The notes under the pieces were generated by a model. The model was given only the letters and a program-made list of their open reading frames with translations. It was not told where the DNA came from and made no database searches. From Metallyticus violacea (lineage: Eukaryota; Arthropoda; Insecta; Mantodea; Metallyticidae), in contig CM060842.1 in NCBI GenBank assembly GCA_030762175.1, forward strand, positions 47,387,001-47,451,000: a stretch of DNA of 64,000 bases. Reading direction: 5' to 3'. Positions 45,104 through 56,480 of this stretch are shown one piece after another. Every line of letters begins with the position of its first letter. Within the stretch, counting starts at the first letter, position 1. The position numbers were made by a program, and so were the translations under genes.

Positions 45104-45472
45104 GTCTATAGAGTGTACTTTTCTTTACCCAAAAGGGAAAAAAAATTAACTCCAGATATAAAAAGATTTATCCAGTGTCTCATAAAGACAAAATAATAAT
45201 AATAACAAATTCTTCAGGGTTTATTCATAATAATTTAAAATTGAGGACACTCATTAATAAATAAAAGTAAACGATTGCTAGCAGCATAAGGAAAGATATT
45301 TCTTCGCTTATGTAATATATTATATAGTTTATGAGCAAGTTCATCTTTAATTATTTAATATTTGAGAATAGAGGAAAAAGATTATCAAATTACAGAAAAG
45401 CGTCTAATAAAGTACTTCTGGCAAACTTCACTCCCTTGGTACATTATTTACGCTTTCACGACTGGCGTTGTT

Positions 45473-46031
45473 GTTATTAAAATTGATCATTGCCGGATTA
45501 TTTTGCTGTGGTCGTTGATTTAAATGAAATTTAAAAACAAAAGCGTTCGCTGGCTTCTATGTCCAGCATCGTCAATAGACTGGGTGAAAATGTCTGGAGA
45601 GGAAGGGAGAGACAGAACCGTTAGAAGGGGAGGAGGTGGGAGAGTTGTCGTGCAGTTATTTAGTGACACGTAACGGATTCCACGCTACTTATTTGAAAAC
45701 CTCTGTATTTATAAATGCTTAAAAAACAACAGGATATTTTCATTTTGCTCGGAGAAGGGGCTTATAAATACAGAAACATGCAGATAATAAAAAAGGTTTC
45801 CAAATAAGCAAAGCATGAAATCCGTTACTAGCCAGCAAACAATTGCAGCACAGCTCTTCCATCACTCCTATCCATTCCCATTTCTAGCAGTCCTTTCCCC
45901 TGTCTCTCCACACACTTTCACTAAGTCCCTGAAGACGCTGGCCGTAGTAGCTAGCGAAAGTTTTTGTTTTTAAATATCATTTAAACCAAAGACCAGCGCA
46001 AGATAGCCCGGCCATACTCAATTTTAATAAT
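45473..46031. mobile_element. Foldback element: about 560-bp imperfect palindrome
   Basis: The left half (45473 to about 45715) and right half (about 45760-46031) are inverted copies of about 240 bp. The outer ends are ttattaaaattga and its complement, and the inner ends carry ctgtatttataa and ttataaatacag. Matching landmarks include taacggatt / aatccgtta and the hairpin GCTGG...CCAGC followed by GAA. The arms are diverged by roughly a quarter. Another isolated arm lies at 26716-26811, so the sequence is a dispersed repeat. No protein is encoded. Confidence 0.85.
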
Positions 46032-46090
46032 AATTCACCTCCTTACCTTTATATCTTCGGAATCTAAACGTTTCAAATGATAGTTTAAAT

Positions 46091-46130
<40 letters not shown>

Positions 46131-49100
46131 CTGTACTTGCCACTACAACTTACATAATCATATTTATAGTTACAGAATTTAACGTCAATTTGAATAAAAC
46201 GCACCCTTACTACATGTGCTAATTCATATAAAAAGTCTGCATCTGCCATAAAATTAATGAAAAGCATTATGTTCAGATCATCTCTTACGAAATTTAGCAT
46301 CTCCTTTGTCCTTTTATTTTACTGAAAATTTTGTAAATGTTACTTTTAAAAATTAATTGTCTTTCTACAATCTTGTGTTTCATATTATTTTTGTTATTAT
46401 ACCTTAATTGAGTTTGCACTTTATATTAAACACACAAGTTCGAATGTACCTTTATTTATCATGGTCAATAAGCCAGTGAAAGCAGTCAGTGAGTAAAATT
46501 GTTGTATATTAAAGTATATACTGTATATAAAATTGTTTACATAAATTTAATTATCTTTCAATGTTTAGAAGTAATTTAGCATATGTATGAAATGCATATA
46601 ATGTTTTGACTAAAAATTAATTTAAATATGGAGGGCATACCATAACAAACGACCATGATTACTACAAAATAAAAGTAAAAAATCAGGAAGCTATGAAATA
46701 AAGGGGAAAATACACATTGAAATAAACAATAATGTAGAAGACAATGTAAGTACTATGAGAGTGAAGCAATATTACAGGCGACAAGGCAAATTGACGAAAC
46801 CTTTTCCGGTGACCAAAACGTGGACTCAGGATTTTAGAACTTTGACATTTTACACTATACTCATTAACAAAGCCAAAGTTAATATACATGGTGCAAAATA
46901 AAGAACATAAAGTTGAAAACAACAGTTTAAAAATGTTCTTCAGTGAAGTCATAAGGGTAGTAGGTCTTTATGAGTGACATCGAGAAAGGCGCAAATTAAT
47001 TCTGCAGAGCTCGGAGATATCCACATCAAGTGCCTAACTACTAGTACATAGGTGGATGAAAAAACTTACTTTTAAAATATTTTATTAAAATTAGTTTCTA
47101 ACAAGAGAATAGATATGTTTAAATTTAAAGCTCTAGAATGTGATAAATAAGAGTTCAAGATTTATCAGGACTAAAATTAATTTAGTAAATAATAATTTTA
47201 ATTTTAATTAATGTAATTATAAGCATAATGCACGAGGAAAATAAAATACAGAAAAAGTGAATAAAATAACAGAATAAAGAGAGGAGAGAGCTTTCGTAAT
47301 GCTAAATTAAATTTATACAATTAAAACATAAACGAAACAGAAATGCAAATGCATAAGGCTAAAGTTCAAACCACTATAATCTATGGAGTCGAGACTTAGA
47401 AACCCGCCTCCCAAAAAAAATTCAATTGGAAAGATGTGGGGAGAGTGGAGAAATAAAAATAAAATTAAGTAAAATTTAGGCAGAGGGAAATTGTTTATAT
47501 GGTAAACTATTGAATAACAATAATAACGCATTAAATTATCTAAATATTTGAGAATACAAAATTAGTAGAAAAGTAAGTACTGCGTATAATTATGTGAAAA
47601 ATATATTTCATAAAAAATGCTTGCATAATATGATCGTAACATAAAGAGAAATACGTTTTAAAAAGAAAAGTGTAAAAATCATGTATTTAAACATCAAAAT
47701 TTTCACATTTTATTTCTATGCTTTGGCTCTTCATTGCTTTTACATGCCTAAATTCCACAATTATGTTGCAGTATGTGATCATCAAAGGAAATGAAGGAAA
47801 GCCTTTTAGAAACCGATGAAATAGTATATGTTAATGAACACCGAAATATTTGCGCCCTATATGAGATAGGAAAACTTGGTTCAAACTTTTCAAAAGTACA
47901 TGCTAAGACTTAAAAGTTTCAAATAGAATACACGCCACTGACTTTCACTTGCACGAGTTCACACACACGCCTATCAACAGACTGAAACGAAGTATGATAT
48001 CTCTCTTTGTTGAGCATAGCGGCTTTTACATCACAACCTCTTACTTCCCCGTAAATCAGGGCACATATCGGCAAGTTCAGAAAAATAAATTATTCTCCAT
48101 TTCTCAACTTATTATTTATTTAATGAATATTTTCTATTATATCTTTTGGTACAAAACAAACAACTGTTACACGAAACAGTTTATAGATATCTGGCTCATT
48201 TAGGAAAAAGTAAAATCGCGACTTTGCTTGTAACAACAGAACTTGGCATTAGCACACCGATGTAGTGGCGTGCAATCACGTGTTTAACTAAATTTTCATG
48301 TTTATTTAAAAGATAAATTGTTAAAACGTTTTTTATTGATTATTCAATAGGTTTTTTGATTATTAAGGAGGTGTGAAGCCATTCAACTGCAAATTTTAAC
48401 TTTGTCTAGCCTTAGTATGAATTTCTAAACACCAAATTACACTTACTTCAATAGGCCATAACTTCAATCTTTTACGTATGTAAATGCCACAACCATATAG
48501 TAAAAAAAAAAAGACAGAATGATTAAAATAATAACAGATATAATCGAATTTATAATAATGAAAAAATTGCCTTGGTAAGTATCTATATAAAGCAAGTTTA
48601 CAACTGTTCATAGTGTTGCAGTTAGTTTTCATCTTTGAAAAGAAAGCCGAAGTTCTGGAAGAGAAAAATCTGGAGAATAATATATGAGTACTCTGTTTAG
48701 AAACGTTTTCAACTTTATTTGTAGTTTCATTTATATTTCATAATATAACTATCACCTAAATAGATGTGGTCCGGATGTGTTGTCCTATGGAAGGTTTAAC
48801 TTTCTTCTTTAATACCGGAATCTAATTCGTTTTTGCATAAATGTGGAATATTCTCTGAACATTTGCGGTTTTTAACCTCCCTCCATAAGAGAGCAGAGCA
48901 CTGGAAACCACATTAAAGCACTTTGCGGTGCTAATTCATTAGATCGATTTTTCAGGTCATGGCTTTTGAATGAAACGAAAAATATCAAACTGGTTGAAAC
49001 AAAGTGCATTGATGAGCTATGGAATCTGCCAGTTCACACAATGAATGGTGTTCCAGTACCGCATACTTCTGTCAGCATTTCGCGGTAATTTATTTTCACG

Positions 49101-49639
49101 GTAGCATTGCAATACCGCTGGAGAGCCATCAAAAATGCGCGGTGAAGCCGTCAACAAGGTGAAATACAGTGGGAGGAGAGAACAGATGAAACGATTCCAG
49201 AAAAAAGAGGCTAAAACACGTATGCTAATATCGAATTGAGCATTAAACAGTCAGTGAGATGAAATCTTCACATGGGTTAGCCGTCAGAATAAATCAACAA
49301 GCAGTTATTGGTTTTATTTATTTTATTTACTTGCGCCAATTATGCAAAAAATGCTGCAATCTCTCAATTAGTAGGAAAATTGCATATACTGGGTGAATTT
49401 TCCTTCGCTCCAGTTGGCCGCAGTTAACAGAGTTCTGCATTTCTCGTCTCGTTCGCACGCTTGAAAGCCAAATGGGGAGCAAGAGGGAAGGTCAGTACGA
49501 GTTTAATTCTAGGGAAAGTACGGGCGTGCTCATATGCGTTGTGTAACAGCATATTAAGTATTCTTTAGACGGCGTAATAATTACGTTAACGTGACTCATT
49601 CAGGTATTCTATTCCCCAAAGGGTATTTGTTTCGATTCG
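46032..49639. other. Long AT-rich spacer, then a Runx-site cluster
   Basis: It contains the 35-base A run (46094-46128). The ORFs at 46085-48632 have low-complexity composition and no domain. From about 48770 the sequence becomes less AT-rich and non-repetitive, with three Runx-like sites at 48864-48930. Confidence 0.4.
46094..46128 (+). repeat. Poly(A) run of 35
   Basis: An uninterrupted homopolymer 63 bp beyond the foldback element. It may be the tail of an unrecognised retrotransposed sequence, or slippage. Confidence 0.95.
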
Positions 49640-50065
49640 TATATCCGTACAGAATCAGCTGATGACGTGCGGAGTTTGTTCTAAGATAGACTTCGTGATA
49701 TTCGACTTCCGAGCCGAAGTTCTATTTAAAGATTGATATATAGATCTCGTTAATCGGGGAGTACGTACAGTACTCACAAAAGAAGTGTTAGATAACATTG
49801 GACATGTGGACATGCTCTGGAACGTTCCCCTAAAAATCACTTCCACGTGTTTCTCCGCAAACGGAATTCCACATTCCTCTGTGCGAATGGCTACAAAGGT
49901 ACTGAAATTAAAATCCTATAAATTTGATATAGTGCGAGAACTTAAACCGGGTGACCCTGCATCCAGGAGTAACTTTTGTGCAAGCATTTTGAACAGTGTG
50001 CATGACGGAGAAATAAGACTGTAATCTAATTTTCTTTGGGAACGAATCTTGGTTCCATCTCTTCT
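49640..50065 (+). pseudogene. DDE transposase relic (VHDGEI type)
   Basis: One plus frame is open from about 49725 to 50024. It gives NRGVRTVLTKEVLDNIG (about 49752-49802), then a second HTH ending MATKVLKLKSYKFDIVRELK (about 49890-49949). DPASRSNFC and SILNSVHDGEIRL follow. Just past the stop, in another frame, FFGNESWFHLF stands where the first catalytic FFSDEAWFHL is expected, so the Asp is replaced by Asn. This matches a widespread insect transposase family to the first catalytic block; the remaining catalytic half is missing. Confidence 0.8.
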
Positions 50066-52237
50066 AGTAATTGGAAAATTTTTACAGCTATTGATGTATA
50101 GACTTTTTAATATTGGTAGCCCAATATGAAGACTACATTTTTATTTATCATTTTTGCAGCATCTCCAGACATTAGCGACACTTATGGGTCATGAATCAGT
50201 TCTTATTCGGAAAGTACAGGGACTAGACTTTGAAAATTTCTTCTCCTTGGTTTGATACTACTTCCTACGTTTTAACTGCTCGCAAATTGAATAGAACGAG
50301 TGTAATTCTTATAATTTGGGTTAATCTGGAGAACCTTAGACTATTTGTTAGCACGTTTGTTCCTTCTGCAACCAATCGGAATGCTTTGAAAGAAAACGTT
50401 TTCTTTAGTTCTATGAACCTATTTCCACCGCCTGTTAAAATTATCTGTAAAATCCTTTGTACGTCTTCCTAGGCATTCAGAAATTTTTTAGAGCAATGTT
50501 ATATTCCTAATATACTTTTAACAAAGTCACACAATCTCTGAATACAGTTTCTCAAATACTTGTAGGCGCGCAGTATCTGTTGCGCGCCACCCTCTAAAAC
50601 GTAAAATAACAAATTAAGTTGCGGAGAGATGCAAACAAATTTATATCAGTCGAAAACTAGAGTAATTTTAATATAAAGAGAATATGGCGCAGTCTGATGT
50701 AATATACTAAAATTCTGGATGAAAATGTAATATAAAAAAATGGTAGATAAAAACCAGTACTGTGAACACAACTTAATAATAAATAAAGAAATTAAAATAT
50801 TGAAAGAAAAATAACTTCAGCTCTTTAAAACATCATACAAAACACTAGTGCAAACCAAAACACCGTGTTTCACGTTCAAGTCAACGTTCCAGAAATTAAC
50901 CTGCAGCACTGGCTTCAGACGAGATGTGATCACAACACTAGCATGCGTTTATACCGAACTCTGCTAGATTTCGATTTTGATTCATTGTTGGACGTACTGC
51001 ATTTCAGTTACATCTCTCGTAAATGATGAAAGCTAGAGGCTACGCACCCCAGAACAATATTCTTCATTTCTGAGTACTGATTTTGTAATGCGTTTGTCTT
51101 ACTGTTGATTTTCTCTTGTCGGTGAGGAAGCTCTCGAAAATCGATCGTACAGCCCTCAACACTTAACATCATAAGAGTCTGCACGTCTAGACAGAATTAT
51201 CGCTCAGTCATCTCGACGGCCAGCTGGCACTAGCGAACTCTTCAGACGCTGTTATCAGCAGGTCTGCCACGTGCACGTCTATGTAGAAAAACGTTATAAC
51301 GACCTTAATTAAGGATTTCCAGCCTTATGTTATGTTGCACAGTAAACAAAACTACAAAAGATATTTCTATGCAGGGTGTCGTGACTGGAAACACAACAAG
51401 GAAAACTATGACTGAAGTAAATGAAATTGGAATAAGGATAACGTTATAACTACTTTATTATGCAGTTGAATTATTGTCTCAATCTTTAGGTTAACGATAG
51501 CATGCCTTTAATTCTTGGACCCAAGGAGGATGAAACGACAAAATTCATTCTGGGTTATCTGGGAGCGTAGCTACTTGTTCTAGACTGTTGCATAGCATGA
51601 AGAATGTAGGATGCTTATGATATGGTTCATGAACGATGAAGCAGCCCTTTTTGGGAGCCCTTCTCAGGTGGCATGAGGTTTATCCTGAAGCTTAAATGGA
51701 AAACTGACTAAGTCAACCTAGGTGATGCTACGAGCATACTGCATTCTTTAAACGCTGCATTGGCTGAAGAATGCAAGATGCTTGCTCATTTGGGTGCAGT
51801 AAAATTGGGTTCAACAGGAGAATATGTTTACAATCGGATTCTAACAGCCGGTGCACTAGCCTGTCAACTCTTAAACAATGTCTCACCATGAAACTGAGGA
51901 ACCTACTAATTGAAAAAGCGTCTAAAATGACGCTGTCTAATATGACGCTGTCTCAAATCTCCCATCACTGATGACCCAGGTTGACAGAATCATCGTGACA
52001 TTTCATCCTCATTTACCTGAAACTCTGAATATCTGACCTGCCTCTTTTTCCTGTACCTTATATGTATCTTCGTGTAACCCAAGCACCATTCCAATTAACA
52101 GTGTGAAATCAAAAGAAACCGACAACGTTTATGGTACGGCCTAAGACAAAATAATAAATAAAAAATCAGAAACAGGCAAAAATCGTGTACGATTCGGAAA
52201 ACAACGGAAGAAATCGCTGGCGTTGGGTTCTCGGATC
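50066..52237. other. Spacer with a GC hairpin
   Basis: No gene recognised. The ORFs at 50230-50472 and 51771-51971 have no known domain. A perfect 8-bp GC stem-loop lies at 50565-50588. Confidence 0.4.
50565..50588. other. GC stem-loop (8-bp stem, 8-nt loop)
   Basis: ggcgcgca, loop gtatctgt, then tgcgcgcc. An exact GC-rich inverted repeat in an AT-rich setting. Confidence 0.85.
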
Positions 52238-52291
52238 GTGTGCTTTGATGGCTGAGTGGACAAGTATGTGTCTAGTGATAAGATCATGAAG
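52238..52291 (+). repeat. SINE-C head, copy 1 (tRNA-like)
   Basis: gtgctttgatggctgagtgg (A-box-like) followed by gtgtctagtgataag. The same order of motifs occurs at 60570-60650 and, reversed, at 61008-61047. No clear B box here. Confidence 0.45.
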
Positions 52292-52668
52292 TTTTTATTT
52301 GTTAGTTTTTCCAAATAAAATTAAAATTTAATGTATGTTTTTAATGTACAAGATGGGACACATTATTGCTAAAATTAAATGAATCTTCATCCTTTCAAAA
52401 TAACTGTCATTTTAATAAATATTTTACAGTGAAAAACTGAAAAGAAAATACAAATTATCTTAAAATCAGATGTATAAATACTCCGCTTTTACTGTTGTCC
52501 TCGTTTATCTTCCATGTCGTGTTCATGCCTTTGTTTCTTGCAGAAAGTCGTAGTTAAAACAGACTTGCGCTCTGAATTGTTAGCAATTATGCTTAGTTCC
52601 GGACTTTTCATTGATAGACACTTGCTTTTAACTGCTCGCGTACGTCTGCCATGGAAAACTCGACATGA

Positions 52669-52740
52669 CTGATGATGACAGGACGAGGCTAAATGTCGTA
52701 AGCTCCGCGCGCAGATATACCAGTCCCAAACAAGCGCGGA
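52669..52740 (+). other. Hammerhead-like motif plus adjacent GC hairpin
   Basis: CTGATGA, then gaca/tgtc as a short stem, then GTAAG at 52669-52702. A tccgcgc/gcgcgga stem follows at 52704-52740. The second box departs from GAAA, so any ribozyme would be dead. It may mark a Penelope-like terminus. Confidence 0.3.
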
Positions 52741-54329
52741 ACTGGTACAAATTATCGTTTCCAGAATCTGCTCAATTTTGTTTTGAAAAAGAAAATGTAG
52801 CCCATTCCTTTAAAAACACGTCTTATATATAACAGAGAGTTAGAAAAATTAATAAAAAAAACATTTATTACTAAAACCACCCCTTAGCTCTTATCGGGAC
52901 TTGCCCATTACCTCTTCGCCAGTACTGTCAACTAAATTGGGAATACACGAGTCTCCGATTTGAGAATTACTTTCTGTTTCCTGTAGCGCTCATTGCACTT
53001 GGCTTGTAATTCAAGATATATGAGCTCAACACGTTCTCACAAGGTTTTGCATACGCTGGCACGTGAAGTCACGTTCTCCGTTCTCTTACTTCGATATTCG
53101 TACGCGCTTGGCAACCGACCTGACCACATAGCCAGTCTCACGTGATTCTTAAGGACAAACTCTCTCTGATATTAATGTATTTAATGTGTCAAGTTAATCA
53201 GTTATCGCACCAGTAAAGTCATTTCCAGGCTGTGTTGCAGCTTGAAGCTTATAAAACAAGCTTTTTGCAAGGCCTATTAAGTACTTTGTACTTTAATATA
53301 GAATAATAACTAGCATTGTCTATTTACACTATGCAGGGGGTACTAGGTAGAATGTTTATCATTAAAAACAATTCTTCCAATTTCATTATAGAAATATGGG
53401 GTCCCTTGTGGGAACCCGTGGGTCAAAATGCACACCAATACTAAACTAGCCACAGATTTTAAAATATTGCAGAAAATGACTTGAAATTTAGCAGGGTATT
53501 AAAACTAAAGTTTCCAGTAATCGTGTTTGTTACAGTATCAAAGGTTTTTTTAAATTAAAGGTATTATTAAGTATCAAATGAAACAAGTAGATTAATAAGG
53601 GTATTACTGAATAATGTTGGAATTAAACTACCTTAAAAAAAAATCAAATCAAATCAAATTCAATCTTGACTTTACAGATATTTAAATAACGAAGCAACAA
53701 AATCTAACCTGACATTTCAGAACATAGGAACATTTTCTTATATAGTATTAAATGTATGGATTTAATACTTTGTGTAATTTTCTTGCATAACATCTAACAG
53801 ATGCCTACAGACAAAAGTTTGTTAAAATAGTTATTTGCTTATTAAAAAATTAATTTTAGAAAATTGATAGCAGTGAAACAAATCACTCCTGTATCCAAGT
53901 CAAAATATTTAGATTACATTAGGAAAAAACTTTCTGTAAAAAATTGTTCATTCATTTATAAGAAAGAAATATACCAAGTTTCACCTCTTTATCTCTAACT
54001 ACTTTTTAAGAAAATGTTCTTTACATACCGAAAATTTTACATTCAGAAAAACCACAAGGTTTGTGAAGCATGCCTATAACTTGTTTTGTGTTAGGTACCT
54101 ATAAACATCCCCAGCACCCATTAATATCTGGTCCTACTGTCTGTCTCTTCAACCTTTTCCTCTTCAGTTATATCTACTGCCTTGCTTTTTCAGAAGTATT
54201 TGAAGTGCTCGATCAGCAGTGTCGATTGGCTTCTTGTTTGTAAATGTTTCAAGTTCAAATCTAAGTTGTCAGACAGCTTTAATTCTTCTAATGTTGTCAT
54301 CATTGTGCAGTAACTTTTTGTTGGTTTTG
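52741..54329. other. Spacer without recognised genes
   Basis: AT-rich with poly(A)-type runs; the 52900-53230 part is less AT-rich. Nothing identified. Confidence 0.4.
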
Positions 54330-54995
54330 TTTCTTTGTGTAATATTTGTTTATCATTAAACACCTAACACTTTGCCTGTATTATGTTCACAACAGTTGAC
54401 ACTTCATGGAGAGAAGAAAACCCAAGGTTCATCCAGATAACATCAACTGATATATACAAATCAGTCATTTACAGAAATTGGTTCATTAACTGCACAGGTC
54501 ATGGACTCATCACAAATCTATTTGACACAATTACAAGCAGTGGTGATGAAGGCATATCATTACTCCACATAGTAAATTTGTGCCCTCCCTTCCCATACCA
54601 ATGCACCTCGTGCCATATGTCAATCTAGTATTTGCTTCATAAATATGGTTTTCGATATCTAAAGTTTTAAAATCAGATGTAAATCCACAATTGCCATACT
54701 TTATACACACAACAACATGCTTGTTTCTATTATCATACGGTTTCAGGCTTTTAGACCCACATGATGCACAACTAGCGCTACTTGCTCCACATGAAAGAAC
54801 AGGTAAATAAATAAATCTAAATCCTGTATAATAATCTTCCCCAGAGTTAGGTAAGCCAAGTCCCTCTCCAATATTTCTTCTTGAACTATTCAGGTCTCCT
54901 ACGGTAAAAGAAGCATAATTCATGCCTAACTGTACATGCATAGGTCTCTTTTTAGTGTTTTTCTTCACTTGTTTGAATACTTTGTCGCCTAACAA
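54330..54995 (-). pseudogene. Mutator-like (Phantom-type) transposase relic, N-terminal half
   Basis: The 154-codon minus ORF (54995-54531) contains GFRFIYLPVLSCGASSASCA then SCGSKSLK, a paired-Cys zinc motif with GYRFID-like lead. A second Cys pair, VVCIKYGNCGF, follows, then NTRLTYGTRCIGMGREG and CGVM. All are landmarks of the Mutator-like transposase N-terminal domain (INxRxVYAxRxIGxG...FCGxMN). Past a frameshift, ISVDVIWMNLGFSSLHEVST and VVNIIQAKC (about 54375-54460) match the first catalytic VDGTWxxRGFSSLNGV. The Asp is present and the Gly and Thr are changed. The rest of the DDE core is absent. Plus ORF 54383-54628 is a shadow. Confidence 0.8.
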
Positions 54996-55415
54996 GGCAC
55001 AATGAAAAACTTAGCAACACAAAGAAGGAATATTCACTACAGACACAGAAAAAAGTCAATTATATCATGCGTTTCTCCTCATAAACAAAGCAAACCATAG
55101 TATTTTAATCACGGAAAAAATGTTGGTACACCTGCGCACAACCTTCTAGCTAAGTGATGGCAGTTTCCACCATTTGCGCGTTAAAAACAGAAGAACTGAA
55201 GCCAGGAGCAACTATTTTGTAAAAAGGGACGTGGCCCAAGTTGTGCAACCATGGGCTCTTTAAAATTTAAAACCGAGTTATAATAATATTCTGATTATAA
55301 ACAGGAATTCTCAAATCTACGTACATTATTATGGAATACATTTTGGAAAATGTAATTTCTGGCCATTTTTACCCTCATTTCTCTTATAGCTGCAAGAGCC
55401 ATACAATATAAGCAA
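54996..55415. other. Spacer between Mutator-like relic and SINE-B
   Basis: Possibly the 5' flank of the Mutator-like element. No inverted repeat was recognised. Confidence 0.35.
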
Positions 55416-55423
55416 CTCCCATC

Positions 55424-55747
55424 GTTGTCGGTCCTGGTGGTGTAGTGGTTACCATACTTGTCTCCTACATCCAAGAACGCGGGTTCGAACCCGGCCAGGA
55501 CCGATGGATTTTTTCGGGCGTAAAAATCCTAAGTATGGGCTTCCTTCGGAAGGGAAGTAAAGCCGTGGGTCCCGTGTCATACATTTACGGCACGAAAAAG
55601 AACCTTAAGCTTGAAAGAGAGGCCTCTGAGCAAAATTTGTCAGCCGTTCCACGCCCTGAGTTGAATGAGACGCTGATGACCTGAGATGTTAAAGATAATA
55701 AATCATAAATAAATCATAAATAATAAATAAATCATTCAAAAAAAATC
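55424..55747 (+). repeat. SINE-B copy 8, best preserved
   Basis: The 73-nt tRNA-like head (55430-55502) has a perfect 7-bp acceptor-type stem, GGTCCTG with CAGGACC, an A box (GGTGTAGTGGTTACC) and a B box (GGGTTCGAACCC). A full body follows (CTTCCTTCGGAAGGGAAG; GACGCTGATGACCTGAGATG). The tail is expanded by aaataaatcataaat-type repeats. The flanks ctcccatc at 55416-55423 and 55748-55755 are the target duplication. The anticodon stem has an oversized loop, so it is not a working tRNA. Confidence 0.95.
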
Positions 55748-56129
55748 TCCCATCTCTTTTTGTTATACCAAGTTTTGTCGAGAAAGATAAGAGTTATTAC
55801 CAGCAGATGTTCTGAAGACAGGCAATTGTGATCAAATATCTATACTTCCTTGCAACTATTTTCTATGATTGCATAATCGCGCATCTTTTGTTTAGAATAC
55901 GGAATCGAAAGTTCTTCAGCAATCCCGTTTCCTGTTTCTTAGTAAGGAAATTCACGCACTTCCTAAAATTCTGCTAATACTGCAACAGCTGATAATTGTG
56001 CACTCTTACAATAATTTTATATACAGTCAGAGCAATTTAAATGTCCCGATATATAGTAAAGCGGCGGTGATTATACTCCGCATTGCCACTGGTATTTTGT
56101 TGCACAGACTCGCGGTGTTTAAGGGCTTC

Positions 56130-56480
56130 ACTATTAAAATAACGGAATTTTTTATTTGACCTACTTACAGTCAGTAGGTGCTGGAAATGTCCATTTTCCC
56201 TGACACACTGTCCATATCATCTCAGGAAATTATCACTGACACGCATTAGTTCCTCGTCACTAACAAACCTAACTTTGTTTCGAATGTTTGTTTTTAAGTT
56301 CCTTCAGTGTTTCAAGATCGACTATAAATTAGTTCTCAATGTTCCCCAAAGATAAAATTCTCAAACCGTAAGACCTGGAGAACGAGGAGATCATGAATTC
56401 TGGAACCAAATATATGATGCAATTCCTCGTGAATTGTTTTATTTTATTTTCGGTCAATCACAGAATCTGATTAATTTAAA
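56130..56480 (-). pseudogene. IS630/Tc1-like transposase relic, C-terminal third
   Basis: Minus-strand reading in one frame gives SPGLTV, stop, EFYLWGTLRTN (about 56340-56395), matching SPDLTxxDFFLWGxLK. NLKTNIRNKVRFVSDEELMR follows, then VSDNFLR, stop, YGQCVRENGHFQHLL (about 56180-56270), which matches the usual C-terminal INNxGHHxxHLL. The expected third catalytic residue falls at the stop before EFYLWG. Four stops interrupt it. Nothing of the first two catalytic blocks is recognisable. Confidence 0.8.
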
